Position numbers and translations under genes: made by a program
Source of the DNA: Streptomyces omiyaensis
Lineage (GTDB): Bacteria; Actinomycetota; Actinomycetes; Streptomycetales; Streptomycetaceae
Direction: 5' to 3'
DNA: 64,000 nucleotides
Assembly (NCBI RefSeq): GCF_014650895.1
Contig: NZ_BMVV01000003.1
Coordinates: forward strand, 186,001 to 250,000
Part shown: piece by piece, positions 1-8,122 of the stretch
How positions within the stretch are numbered: the first letter of the stretch is position 1
How the letters are laid out: each line of letters starts with the position of its first letter
Notes under the pieces: model-generated
What the model saw: the letters and a program-made list of their open reading frames with translations, nothing else
Databases searched by the model: none
Told to the model about the DNA's origin: nothing

Positions 1-662
1 CGGCGCAGCTCCTCGCGGGCGTACCGCACGTGCCGGGCCTCCTCCACCACGTGGATCCGGGTGACCCCGCGCACCAGCGGCTGGACCCGCTCGTCCGGGA
101 AGGTCAGCCGCTGCATCCAGTCGAGGACCTCCTCGCCGAGGAGGGTGGCGGCGAAGGAGCCGGGGGTGGTGGAGACGGTCTTCAGGACGCGGGCGAGGTG
201 GTGGTAGACCCGCGGCACCGGGTAGGCGCCGGTGCCGCCCTTGCGGATCAGGCGGGCGAACATCATCGAGTGCCGGCACTCGTCCGCGATCTCGGTGAGC
301 GCGTACCCCACGTGATGGCTGGTCAGGGACTTGTCGTAGATGTGCCGGACGAGCAGCTGCATCAGGATGATCTCGAACCAGACGCCCAGCGAGGCGAGTG
401 CGGCGGCCTCGTGGCGGGAGAGGTCGATCCGCTGCTCCTCGGACATCCGGCGCCACAGCGGGGTGCCGTAGAGGGAGACCAGCTCCGGCGGCCAGTACCA
501 GGCGCCGGGCTCGAAGGGCGCGTCCCAGTCGAGCTCGGCGTCGGGGTCGTGGGAGTGCTTGCGGGAGGCCTCCAGGAGCCGCTCGGCGAGCCGCTCGCGG
601 TCGCGGAGCGGGCCGAGCGCGTCCCGCAGGAGGGTGAGGTCGGGCTCGGTGAAGGGACTCAT
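1..662 (-). CDS. AurF-like diiron oxygenase, C-terminus cut by window edge
   Basis: The protein starts MSPFTEPDLTLLRDALG and runs off the left edge after about 220 residues. Helical segments carry two diiron-type motifs: an E-x-x-D-E-C-R-H stretch (EIADECRHSMMFARL, around residue 127) and E-E-A-R-H (HVVEEARHVRYAREEL, around residue 210). These match the AurF/p-aminobenzoate N-oxygenase family (ferritin-like fold, two irons held by Glu and His), which oxidises amines or other small substrates. The ATG at 662-660 is preceded by a GAGG about 9 nt upstream. It is divergent from the ferritin-like gene at 833, so the two may share control. The substrate cannot be told from sequence. Confidence 0.75.
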   Translation of the reverse strand, partial: MSPFTEPDLTLLRDALGPLRDRERLAERLLEASRKHSHDPDAELDWDAPFEPGAWYWPPELVSLYGTPLWRRMSEEQRIDLSRHEAAALASLGVWFEIILMQLLVRHIYDKSLTSHHVGYALTEIADECRHSMMFARLIRKGGTGAYPVPRVYHHLARVLKTVSTTPGSFAATLLGEEVLDWMQRLTFPDERVQPLVRGVTRIHVVEEARHVRYAREELR

Positions 663-832
663 GGCGGAGGCACCTCGCTGGCTTCGCACTCGGGTTACCG
701 TCGGTCACTCGCTATCAGACTGCCCGTCAGCAAGACCGTCAATCCCTCCTGCGCGACTTGTTGACGCTTCGTCCAGCAACGTGTGAGCCTGCTGGCGGCG
801 GCGTGACACGCCGGAGGCGGAAGGAGTGGTCG
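663..832. promoter_or_regulatory. divergent promoter region between two diiron-protein genes
   Basis: Two TTGACG boxes face opposite ways. One is on the minus strand at 742-737, with TCTGAT 17 nt away (719-714) or TGATAG 19 nt away (717-712). The other is on the plus strand at 761-766, followed after 17 nt by a weak TGAGCC at 784-789. The minus-strand promoter also contains a direct repeat of TGACGGTC/TGACGGGC that could be an operator. Assignment is by eye only. Confidence 0.4.
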
Positions 833-1948
833 ATGTCGACGCACGAGCTCTACGTGAACCCCCCGTCCGGACCCGGCCGGGAGGTCCCGGCCACCGGACA
901 GGCCCGCTTCTCCTGGGAGTACGACATGGCCGGCGCCGGCCGTGACCGGCTCCTCGCCCTCTACCAGAAGGGCAAGGACAAGCAGTGGGACGGCGCCCGC
1001 CGCATCGCCTGGGAGCTGGAGGTCGACCCGTACGACCCGCTCGGCACCCCCGACGAGGCGCTCGCCCTGTACGGCACCCGCCACTGGGCCAAGCTCACCG
1101 AGAAGGACAAGGGCGAGCTGCGCCGCCACTACGCCTCCTGGAACTTCAGCCAGTTCCTCCACGGCGAGCAGGGCGCGATGGTCTGCGCCGCCCGGATCGT
1201 CGAGTCCGCGCCCGACCTCGACGCCAAGTTCTACTCCGCCACCCAGACCATGGACGAGGCCCGGCACGCCGAGATCTACGGCCGCTTCCTCCACGAGAAG
1301 ATCGGGATGCTCTACCCGATCAACGACGACCTCCAGAGCCTCCTCGACGACACCCTCCGCGACTCCCGCTGGGACATGCCCTACCTCGGCATGCAGGTGC
1401 TCATCGAGGGCCTGGCCCTCGCCGCCTTCGGCATGATCCGCGACACCACCGACAAGCCGCTGCCGCAGCAGATCCTCGCGTACGTCATGCAGGACGAGGC
1501 CCGGCACGTGGCCTTCGGCCGGATGGCCCTGCGCGACCACTACAAGCAGCTCACCGACGCCGAACTGCGCGAGCGCGAGGAGTTCGTCATCGAGGGCTGT
1601 CATCTGATGCGCGACCGGCTGCGCGGGGTCGAGGTGCTGGAGAACTTCGGCATCGGCCGGAAGGAGGCGGAGGAGTTCAGCGAGCAGAGCGAGTTCCTGC
1701 ACCTCTTCCGCAAGCTGCTCTTCAGCCGGATCGTGCCCTGCGTCAAGGACATCGGCCTCTGGGGCGAACGGCTCCAGAAGGCCTACCTCGACATGGGCGT
1801 CTTCGACCTCGGCGACTCCAACCTCGACCTCCTCATGACCCAGGACGAGGAGATCGCGGAGCGGCTGGACGCGGAGCGCTTCGCGGCGGAGGAGCGGGAG
1901 CGGGTCGCCGAGGTCGCGCGGGCCGTCGCGGAGGGCGCCGCGGGGTAG
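833..1948 (+). CDS. ferritin-like diiron protein
   Basis: A 371-residue soluble helical protein. The ATG at 833 has an AAGGAG ribosome site at 821-826. Two EARH motifs (MDEARHAEIYGRFL near residue 140 and QDEARHVAFGRMAL near residue 222), with upstream acidic helices, form the usual two-iron site of ferritin-like/ribonucleotide-reductase-like proteins. The C-terminus is a charged, Ala-rich helix. It belongs to a widespread actinobacterial ferritin-like group of unknown reaction. Its divergent neighbour is also a diiron protein of a different subfamily, so a joint oxidative step is plausible but not shown. Confidence 0.75.
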   Translation: MSTHELYVNPPSGPGREVPATGQARFSWEYDMAGAGRDRLLALYQKGKDKQWDGARRIAWELEVDPYDPLGTPDEALALYGTRHWAKLTEKDKGELRRHYASWNFSQFLHGEQGAMVCAARIVESAPDLDAKFYSATQTMDEARHAEIYGRFLHEKIGMLYPINDDLQSLLDDTLRDSRWDMPYLGMQVLIEGLALAAFGMIRDTTDKPLPQQILAYVMQDEARHVAFGRMALRDHYKQLTDAELREREEFVIEGCHLMRDRLRGVEVLENFGIGRKEAEEFSEQSEFLHLFRKLLFSRIVPCVKDIGLWGERLQKAYLDMGVFDLGDSNLDLLMTQDEEIAERLDAERFAAEERERVAEVARAVAEGAAG

Positions 1949-1966
1949 CGGGGAGCGCCGGTCGGC

Positions 1967-1984
1967 CCCGCAGCGCCGTGCGGG
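1967..1984. terminator. hairpin between convergent genes
   Basis: CCCGCA (1967-1972) pairs with TGCGGG (1979-1984) around a 6-nt loop. It lies between the ends of the ferritin-like gene and the penicillin-binding protein gene, and could serve both. There is no T-run, as is usual in Streptomyces. Confidence 0.35.
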
Positions 1985-2058
1985 ACCGCCCCGCCGGCCG
2001 CCGCCTTGTCGGCCCGTCGCCTCCTGCCCGCCGCCTGCCGTCCGCCGCCCGCCGACCG

Positions 2059-3708
2059 TCAGTCCTCGGCGCGGGTCCGCTCCCGCCCGCCGGGCGCGCC
2101 GCGCGGGACGGCGGGCGCGCCGCGCGAGGCGGCGGGGGCCGGGGCGGCCGACGGGCGGGTGCCCGGGGCGCCGCGCGGGACCGCCGGCACCGGGGGGGAC
2201 GCCGTCGCCGCCGGCCCGCCGCGCGGTCCCGGCGCGCCGCGGGACTCCGCCTCCAGGCGCAGCGCCTCCCGCATCACGTCCCGCGCGATCGGCGCCGCGC
2301 TGCCACCGCCGCTGATGTCCGTGCGGGACGCTTCCGCGTCCTCCACGACCACCGCCACCGCCACCGCCGGCCGCCCCGAGTCCTCCGCCTGGGCCCAGGC
2401 GATGAACCAGGCGTACGGGGTCCCCGTGTTGCCGAGGCCGTGCTGCGCGGTGCCCGTCTTGCCGCCGACCCGAGCCCCCGGGATCGCCGCGTTCGCGCCC
2501 GTGCCCTCCTCCACCGCCTTCACCATCAGCCGCTGGAGCTGGAGGGCCGTCGACGGGCTCATCGCCTGCCGGTGGCTGCGGCGCGGGGTGCGGTCCACGG
2601 TCGTCCCGCCGGAGGTCGTCGTCCGGTCCACGAGGTACGGCCGCGCGATCTCGCCGGTGTTGGCGACCGCCGCCGCCACCATGGCCATCTGGAGCGGCGT
2701 GGCGGTGGTGTTGAACTGCCCGATCGACGACAGCGCCAGCTGGTCCGGGCTCATGTCGTGGTCGAAGTTGGACCTCGCCACCCAGGACGGCACCCGCAGG
2801 GTCGTGTCGTCGAAGCCGAAGCGCTCCGCCGTCTCCGCCATCACCTCCAGCCCGACGTCCACGCCGAGCCCGGCCATCACCGTGTTGCAGGACCACTGGA
2901 GGGCGTAGGCGAGCGAGGCGTCCTCGCAGCCCCGGGCCGCGTTCGGCAGCACCTGCCGGGTGCCGGGCAGCACGAAGGGGTCCGGGGTGTCGGTCGGCGC
3001 GTCCACGTCCCGCACCACGCCCGCGTCCAGCGCCGCCGCCGCGGTCACGATCTTGAAGGTGGAGCCGGGGGGATAGGTCTGCCGCAGCGCCCGGTTGAGC
3101 ATCGGCTGGTTCGGCGAGGTGGTCAGCCGGGTCCAGGCGTCCTTCACGTCAGGGCCGGTCCCGGAGAGCACCCCCGGCTCGTACGAGGGGGAGGAGACCA
3201 GCGTCAGGATCCGGCCGCTCGACGGTTCCAGCGCCACCACCGCGCCGCGCTTGCCGTCGAGCCCCCGGTAGGCCGCCTCCTGCATCGGGGCGCGGATCGT
3301 CGTCACCACGTCGCCGCCGGGGGAGCGGCCCCGGGTGAGGTCGTTCCACAGCGGCAGCGGGGCCAGCATCGGATCGGCGCCGGAGAGCAGCGGGTCCTCC
3401 GCGTGCTCGATCATCGTGGTGCCGTAGGTCTGGGAGGCGTAGCCGGTCACCGGCGCGTAGAGCGGGCCCCGGCGGTAGGTCCGTTCCCAGCGCAGCTGCT
3501 GCCCGCTGTCGCGGGAGCCGGTCACCGGCTTCCCGTCCACGACGACGTCGCCGCGCGGCTCGGACCAGCGGGCGATCGCGGTCCGCCGGTTGGCCGGGTT
3601 CGCGTCCAGCTCCCCGGCCTCCACCAGCATCACCCGGGCGGCGTTGACCAGCAGCGCCACCAGCAGCAGCAGGCAGAGCGCGGCGGCCCGCCGGATGTAC
3701 CGGATCAC
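2059..3708 (-). CDS. class B penicillin-binding protein (PbpA-like transpeptidase)
   Basis: A 549-residue peptidoglycan transpeptidase. One N-terminal membrane helix (residues 8-25, Leu/Ala-rich) is followed by a dimerisation region and a transpeptidase domain with SxxK (STFK, Ser about 216), SxN (SCN, about 273) and KTGTA (about 430). The last 60 residues are a low-complexity Pro/Ala/Arg tail with repeated PRGAPG units. It starts GTG at 3708 and overlaps the stop of the SEDS gene by GTGA, so the two are translationally coupled. SEDS proteins polymerise glycan and class B PBPs crosslink it, so this is a synthase pair. It could serve elongation, division or sporulation. Confidence 0.92.
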   Translation of the reverse strand: MIRYIRRAAALCLLLLVALLVNAARVMLVEAGELDANPANRRTAIARWSEPRGDVVVDGKPVTGSRDSGQQLRWERTYRRGPLYAPVTGYASQTYGTTMIEHAEDPLLSGADPMLAPLPLWNDLTRGRSPGGDVVTTIRAPMQEAAYRGLDGKRGAVVALEPSSGRILTLVSSPSYEPGVLSGTGPDVKDAWTRLTTSPNQPMLNRALRQTYPPGSTFKIVTAAAALDAGVVRDVDAPTDTPDPFVLPGTRQVLPNAARGCEDASLAYALQWSCNTVMAGLGVDVGLEVMAETAERFGFDDTTLRVPSWVARSNFDHDMSPDQLALSSIGQFNTTATPLQMAMVAAAVANTGEIARPYLVDRTTTSGGTTVDRTPRRSHRQAMSPSTALQLQRLMVKAVEEGTGANAAIPGARVGGKTGTAQHGLGNTGTPYAWFIAWAQAEDSGRPAVAVAVVVEDAEASRTDISGGGSAAPIARDVMREALRLEAESRGAPGPRGGPAATASPPVPAVPRGAPGTRPSAAPAPAASRGAPAVPRGAPGGRERTRAED

Positions 3709-5096
3709 CGGCCCGCCTCCACCCGGGCGGGCTCGCCGGTGTCCGAGGCCTCCGGCTGCGGCGCCCGCGCCGAGTCGCTCACCCGCACCAGGAGCGCGAC
3801 GATCACCCAGTTGGTCACCACCGAGGAGCCGCCCTGCGCCAGGAACGGCATCGCCATGCCGGTCAGCGGGATCAGCCCCATCACCCCGCCCGCGATCACG
3901 AAGACCTGGAGCGCCACGATGGACGCGAGCCCGACCGCGAGCAGCCGCCCGAAGGGGTCCCGCAGCGAGAGCCCGGCCCGGTAGCCGCGCGCCACGAAGA
4001 GCGCGTACAGCAGGAAGAGCGCGGTGAGGCCGACGAGCCCCAGCTCCTCGCCGGCCGTGGCCAGGATGAAGTCCGACTTGGCGGCGAAGCCGATGAGGAC
4101 CGAGTGGCCCATCCCGAGCCCGGCGCCGAGCATCCCGCCGGCGGCGAAGGCGAAGAGCGACTGGGCGAGCTGTCCGGGCCCGTCGCCGGCCCGGATGGAG
4201 GCGTAGGGGTCGAGCCAGTCCTCCACCCGGCTGTGCACGTGCGGCTCGACCGAGCCGATGAGGAAGGCCCCGGCGGCGGCGAGCAGCAGGCCGATCGCGA
4301 TCCAGCCCGTGCGGCCGGTCGCCACGTACAGCATGATCACGAAGAGGCCGAAGAAGAGCAGCGAGGTGCCGAGGTCCCGTTCCAGGACGAGGACGCCGAC
4401 GCTCAGCAGCCAGATCGCCACGATCGGCCCGAGCACCCGCCAGGTGGGGAACTGGAACCTCCAGATCCGGCGGCCGGCGTAGGCGAGCGCGCTGAGGTTG
4501 GCGGAGAGGTACGCGGCGAAGAAGACCGCGAGCAGGATCTTCGCGAACTCGCCCGGCTGGAAGGAGAGGCCGCCGATCCGGATCCAGATCCTGGCCCCGT
4601 TCACCGCCGGGAAGAAGATCGGCAGGATCATCAGGGCGAGCGCGGCGGCGACCGAGACGTACGCGTACCCCCGGAGCGCCCGGTGGTCGCGCAGCAGCAC
4701 CACGACCACGATGAAGAGCGCGACCCCGAGCGTCGACCACACGAGCTGGGTGGTCGCCGCCTGGTCGCGGGGGGTCTCCAGGTCCAGGCGGTAGATCAGC
4801 ACCAGCCCGAGTCCGTTGAGCAGCAGGGCGATCGGCAGCAGGAGCGGATCGGCGTAGGGGGCCCGGAACCGCACGGCGAGGTGCGCCAGCAGCGCGAGCA
4901 GGCCCAGTCCCGCCCCGTACCGGGCGGCGTCCGGCGGCACGGCCCCGTCGTGGGCCAGGCCCACCTCGGCGTAGCCGCAGACGGAGATGAGGACGGCCCC
5001 GAGGAGCAGCACCAGTTCCACCCCGCGCCGCTTCGGGACCCGGACGCCGGGCGGCGGCGCGTCCGGGGGCGCGTCCGTGCCCCGAGGTGCGGTCAT
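3705..5096 (-). CDS. FtsW/RodA/SpoVE-family SEDS glycosyltransferase
   Basis: A 463-residue polytopic membrane protein with about 12 hydrophobic segments, of the SEDS family that polymerises lipid II into glycan strands. Recognisable stretches are RIGGLSFQPGEFAKI, DLGTSLLFFG and the C-terminal IPLTGMAMPFLAQGGSS, all typical of FtsW/RodA. I chose the ATG at 5096 because a TACGTT -10 box sits 7 nt upstream with no Shine-Dalgarno, the layout of a leaderless transcript. A TTG at 5105 is possible. It is coupled to the class B PBP by a GTGA overlap. This pair lacks the pstP/pknB genes that flank the other Streptomyces ftsW-pbpA pair, so it looks like a paralogous synthase. Confidence 0.9.
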   Translation of the reverse strand: MTAPRGTDAPPDAPPPGVRVPKRRGVELVLLLGAVLISVCGYAEVGLAHDGAVPPDAARYGAGLGLLALLAHLAVRFRAPYADPLLLPIALLLNGLGLVLIYRLDLETPRDQAATTQLVWSTLGVALFIVVVVLLRDHRALRGYAYVSVAAALALMILPIFFPAVNGARIWIRIGGLSFQPGEFAKILLAVFFAAYLSANLSALAYAGRRIWRFQFPTWRVLGPIVAIWLLSVGVLVLERDLGTSLLFFGLFVIMLYVATGRTGWIAIGLLLAAAGAFLIGSVEPHVHSRVEDWLDPYASIRAGDGPGQLAQSLFAFAAGGMLGAGLGMGHSVLIGFAAKSDFILATAGEELGLVGLTALFLLYALFVARGYRAGLSLRDPFGRLLAVGLASIVALQVFVIAGGVMGLIPLTGMAMPFLAQGGSSVVTNWVIVALLVRVSDSARAPQPEASDTGEPARVEAGR

Positions 5097-5109
5097 GGTC
5101 GGCAACGTA
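5097..5109 (-). promoter_or_regulatory. leaderless-type -10 box for the SEDS gene
   Basis: TACGTT at 5109-5104 (minus strand) lies 7 nt before the ATG at 5096, so transcription would start at the start codon. The 14-mer CGTTGCCGACCATG here recurs exactly at the nucS start. No clear -35 is visible. Two copies of ATACGG lie upstream. Confidence 0.45.
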
Positions 5110-5162
5110 GCAAGCCGTATGCCGTATGTCCCTTTTGTGTGACGGTGTGCCGTGGCGGCTCT

Positions 5163-6452
5163 TCACCCCTCCGGCAGCTCGTCCCCGAACCGCACGTACT
5201 CGGGAAGCCGGATCCGCGCCTCGGCGCCGCCGCCCTCCGCCGCGCCGCCGAAGGCCAGCTCGGCGCCGATCACCTCGGCCTGCCCGACCGCGATGGTCAG
5301 GCCCAGGCCGTGCCCCTTGCCGCCGCTCTCCGTGCGGAAGCGCTGCGGACCCGAGGCGAGCAGGTACGCCGGATAGCCGGGCCCGTGGTCCCGCACCGCC
5401 ACCGTCGGCCCGTCCACGGTCACCACCACCGGCGGCCGGCCGTGCCGGTGGGCGTTGGCGACCAGGTTCCCCAGCACGCGTTCGAGCCGCCGCCGGTCCG
5501 TCTCCACCGCCGCGTCCCGGACGATCCGCACCTCCGTCTCCGTGCCCGAGGCCCGCACCGCCCGCTCGACCAGCGGGCCGAGGTCGTGCACGGCCAGGTC
5601 GACGGTCTCGTTGCGGGCGTCCAGCCGGGAGATCTCCAGCAGGTCCTCGGTCAGTCCCCGCATGGCCCGCACCCGGTCCCGCACGAGCTCCGCGGGCCGC
5701 CCCTCCGGCAGCAGCTCGGCGGCGGCCGACAGGCCGGTCAGCGGGGTGCGCAGCTCGTGGGCCACGTCCGCGGTGAACCGCTGCTCGCTCTGGAGCTTGC
5801 GCTGGAGCGAGGAGGCCATCGTGTCGAGCGCCCCGGCGACCGCCGCCACCTCGTCCTCGGGGCGCCGGGGGTCCTTCGTCCGGGGGTCGTCCACGCGCGC
5901 GTCCAGGTCCCCGGCGGTGATCCGCCGGGCCACCTGCGCGGTCGCGTGCAGACGCCGGGTGACCCGGGTGACGGCCACGAGGCCGACCGCCAGGGTCGCC
6001 GCGATCGCCAGGATCGAGGAGCCGACGATCGACCGGTCCAGGGCGTCGATGGCCCCCGCGCCCAGGCTGTGGTCGAGGCGCACCGCGAGGGCGTGCCCGT
6101 CCGCCGGGCCCGCCGCCCACATGGTCGACCGGCCGCCCCGGTCGGCGACCATGGTGCCGCGCTCGCCCCGCCCGGCCAGCCGCCGCAGCGGCTCCGGCAG
6201 GCCCTCCGGGTCGAGTCCGGCGAAGGGCGGCAGCGGCTCGCCCGCCTCGTACAGCCGGGTGACGTCGGTCAGCCGGGACAGCGCCTTCTCCCGGGCGTCC
6301 CGCACGGTCTGCCCCGTCACGGAGACGTGCACCAGCGTGCCGAGCAGCGCGGCCAGCGCGCAGCACATCACCCCGATGAAGAGCGCGGCCTTCCAGGTCA
6401 GCGTCGCGGTCCAGGCGGGCGCCCGGGGCCGGCGGGCGCGGCGCCGGCTCAC
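5163..6452 (-). CDS. orphan sensor histidine kinase (HAMP, HisKA, HATPase)
   Basis: A 429-residue kinase. It has a TM helix at residues 18-45, an extracellular domain of about 90 residues, a second TM helix at about 142-163, and a HAMP linker. The HisKA box FTADVAHELRTPLTG has its phospho-acceptor His at about 232. The ATPase domain has an N-box (NLVANAHRHG) and G-boxes (DHGPGYP, GKGHGLGLTIA). It starts GTG at 6452, overlapping the stop of the upstream lipoprotein gene by GTGA. No response regulator adjoins it. The lipoprotein upstream and wall-synthesis pair downstream resemble the CseA/CseC envelope-stress theme, so it may sense envelope state. The partner regulator is unknown. Confidence 0.88.
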   Translation of the reverse strand: MSRRRARRPRAPAWTATLTWKAALFIGVMCCALAALLGTLVHVSVTGQTVRDAREKALSRLTDVTRLYEAGEPLPPFAGLDPEGLPEPLRRLAGRGERGTMVADRGGRSTMWAAGPADGHALAVRLDHSLGAGAIDALDRSIVGSSILAIAATLAVGLVAVTRVTRRLHATAQVARRITAGDLDARVDDPRTKDPRRPEDEVAAVAGALDTMASSLQRKLQSEQRFTADVAHELRTPLTGLSAAAELLPEGRPAELVRDRVRAMRGLTEDLLEISRLDARNETVDLAVHDLGPLVERAVRASGTETEVRIVRDAAVETDRRRLERVLGNLVANAHRHGRPPVVVTVDGPTVAVRDHGPGYPAYLLASGPQRFRTESGGKGHGLGLTIAVGQAEVIGAELAFGGAAEGGGAEARIRLPEYVRFGDELPEG

Positions 6453-7288
6453 GGGGCGGTCTCCGGGGGCGGGGCGGTCTCCGGGGGAGGGGCGGGGGAG
6501 AGCGGGCGGACGGCGGCCGGCGCGGACGCCGCCGGGGCGGTCGGGCCGGCCGTGGACGGGGCGGCCGCGGGGGAGGGGGCGGAGCGGGAGACCGAGGGGG
6601 AGACCGAGGGGCCGGGGCCGGTGGGCGGGGAGGCCCCGGGGGTCCGTACCGGCACGATCTCGTCCCGCGCCGGCAGCATGCTGTGCTGCCGCTCGTCCCA
6701 CGACCAGGCCGTGCGGTACTCGTACCCCGGGATCCCCGCCGAGGCCGCCCGCACGATCAGGTCGCGCCCGGCCAGCTCCACGCTGATCACCTGGTCGACG
6801 GTGGACATGACCCGGGTCAGCCCGCCCCCCTCGGCGAGGTACACCCGGAGGGCGACCTGCTGCTCGGGCATCCGGATCCCGACGATCAGCTCGTCCTTGC
6901 CGTTCCCGGTGAGGTCCCGGTAGTACGGCGAGAGCACCGGGCACCGCGCCGGCGCGGTGTCGCAGGCGAGGACCGCCCGGGCGGTCTCCTCGTACACCGC
7001 GTCGCCGCCGCTGTACGTCTCGGGATGGGCCGCGACCTCGGCCCGGACCACCGCGACCGGGTCCACGGTCCGCACGTCGCCCCCCTTCACCGCGATCCCC
7101 GGCACCCGCTCCGTGTCGGTCTCCCCGTAGTCCGCCGGCGGATCGGAGGCGGGCGGCAGGTCGGGCCAGAGCCGCACCGGTCCCACCGCCGCGGCCGTCG
7201 GCCCGTCGCTCTCCGGGCCGCCGCCGGTCCCGCAGCCCGCCACCGCCACCAGCGCGGCGGCGGCGAGGAGGGCGGTGCGGGCTCTCAC
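6449..7288 (-). CDS. CseA-like lipoprotein
   Basis: A 279-residue exported lipoprotein. From the GTG at 7288 the N-terminus is a compact signal peptide (MRARTALLAAAALVAVAGC) with lipobox VAGC; a GGGAG ribosome site lies just upstream. A farther ATG at 7327 would add 13 Pro/Arg residues and has no ribosome site. The mature part contains YYRDLTGNGKDELIVGI, an FG-GAP-like acidic loop, and ends in a Pro/Ala/Ser-rich tail. It resembles CseA, the lipoprotein that restrains an envelope-stress sensor in Streptomyces. Its GTGA overlap with the kinase gene supports a regulator-sensor pair. The CseA relation is from recall, not alignment. Confidence 0.7.
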   Translation of the reverse strand: MRARTALLAAAALVAVAGCGTGGGPESDGPTAAAVGPVRLWPDLPPASDPPADYGETDTERVPGIAVKGGDVRTVDPVAVVRAEVAAHPETYSGGDAVYEETARAVLACDTAPARCPVLSPYYRDLTGNGKDELIVGIRMPEQQVALRVYLAEGGGLTRVMSTVDQVISVELAGRDLIVRAASAGIPGYEYRTAWSWDERQHSMLPARDEIVPVRTPGASPPTGPGPSVSPSVSRSAPSPAAAPSTAGPTAPAASAPAAVRPLSPAPPPETAPPPETAP

Positions 7289-7627
7289 GGGGCTCCCAGG
7301 TCGAACGGGCGGTCTCGTGAAGACCATATGTCCAAATAAGGAAGGAAATCCCCTTCGGGGTGTCCCCTCCGTCGCCGAGGGCGGTCCCGTTCGCCCCCGA
7401 GGGCGGTCCCGTTCGCCCCCGAGGGCGATCCCGTTCGCCCCCCGGGGGCGGTCCCGTTCGCCCCCCGGGGGCGGTCCCGGCCCGTGGCCCGGGGGGTGGT
7501 CCCGACCCGTGGCGCCGCCCGTGTCGGAGGGGCCACGGCGGCCGTCCGCGCGTGTCGCAGGAGCCGCGGCGGCCGTCCGCGCGCGGGGCGCCGATGCCTC
7601 CCCGCCCCCCGCGGGAGAGCGGCCCGC
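7289..7627. other. 339-bp intergenic region, repeat-rich, no gene seen
   Basis: It holds the 22-23 bp tandem repeats at 7377-7500. To their right are two imperfect copies of GGCGGCCGTCCGCGCG near 7552 and 7573. A small AT-richer patch (7327-7350) precedes the lipoprotein gene and may carry its promoter. A minus-strand reading frame through the repeats (7285-7536) has only repeat-derived Gly/Arg/Pro content and no ribosome site. Confidence 0.5.
7377..7500. repeat. tandem array of about five 22-23 bp repeats
   Basis: The unit is GAGGGCGGTCCCGTTCGCCC plus two or three C. Units start at 7377, 7399 and 7421 with exact 22-bp spacing, then about 7444 and 7467 with 23-bp spacing. A degenerate sixth unit follows near 7491. 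Each unit contains GGCG...CGCC, a 4-bp inverted repeat around GTCCCGTT. The first units match almost perfectly, so the array is young or maintained. Confidence 0.8.
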
Positions 7628-8122
7628 TCAGGGGCCGTCCGCGCGCGGCCCCCGCGCCGCTCCCCGGGCCTCCAGCAGGCGCAGCGCGTCCGCGACGGCG
7701 GGGGAGAGCGGGACGTCCGCGAGATCGGGCAGCGGGACCCAGGCGACGGCGTCGGTGGAACCGCCGCTCTCGGAGACCACCGGCGTCCTCGTCGACGCCA
7801 GGTCGACGGCGTAGAAGAGCGCGATCAGGTGGCGGTCGGCACCGTCCCGCCGGACCGCGTAGGCGCGCGCGTCGAGCAGCTCGGCGCCGGCCGTCTCCAG
7901 ACCGGTCTCCTCCCTCACCTCCCGGGCCAGCGCCTCGACGGGCTGCTCGCCCGGCTCCACGCCTCCGCCGGGCAGGTGCCACACCCCCGGGGCGAACACC
8001 GGCGAGGCCTCCGACAGGCGGGTCAGCAGCATCCGGCCCTCGCGCACCGCGAGGGCGTACGCCGACACCCGCGGCCTCCCGGTCACGTCGGCCTCCCGGT
8101 CACGCCGGGCCCGCCCGGTCAC
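7628..8122 (-). CDS. NUDIX hydrolase
   Basis: A protein of up to 164 residues. The NUDIX box GGGVEPGEQPVEALAREV continues into REETGLE, giving the G-x5-E-x7-REUxEExGU catalytic signature that binds Mg2+ and cleaves nucleoside-diphosphate-linked substrates. The domain spans nearly the whole protein, typical of small MutT-like hydrolases. The start is unsure: GTG codons at 8122, 8086 and 8068 are all in frame, and the first two arise within short GTGACCGGG repeats. The conserved part begins at VSAYALAV, so 8086 or 8068 could be the true start. The substrate is unknown. Confidence 0.8.
   Translation of the reverse strand: MTGRARRDREADVTGRPRVSAYALAVREGRMLLTRLSEASPVFAPGVWHLPGGGVEPGEQPVEALAREVREETGLETAGAELLDARAYAVRRDGADRHLIALFYAVDLASTRTPVVSESGGSTDAVAWVPLPDLADVPLSPAVADALRLLEARGAARGPRADGP

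Noticed and set aside
985-3984. A 999-codon plus-strand frame
   Set aside because: It is the shadow of the ferritin-like gene and of the minus-strand PBP gene. The content is Arg/Pro/Gly-rich with no conserved motif.
2059-6366. One continuous minus-strand frame of 1435 codons over the PBP, SEDS and kinase genes
   Set aside because: Only its last 549 codons encode a protein (PBP). The upstream part is the out-of-frame shadow of the SEDS and kinase genes.
7377-7500. Short regularly spaced repeats as a possible CRISPR array
   Set aside because: The units abut with no unique spacers, and no cas gene is present in the window.
7285-7536. An 83-codon minus-strand frame across the 22-bp repeats
   Set aside because: It is entirely repeat-derived (GANGTALGGERDRPR-like) and lacks a ribosome site. 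It is better explained as translated repeat DNA.
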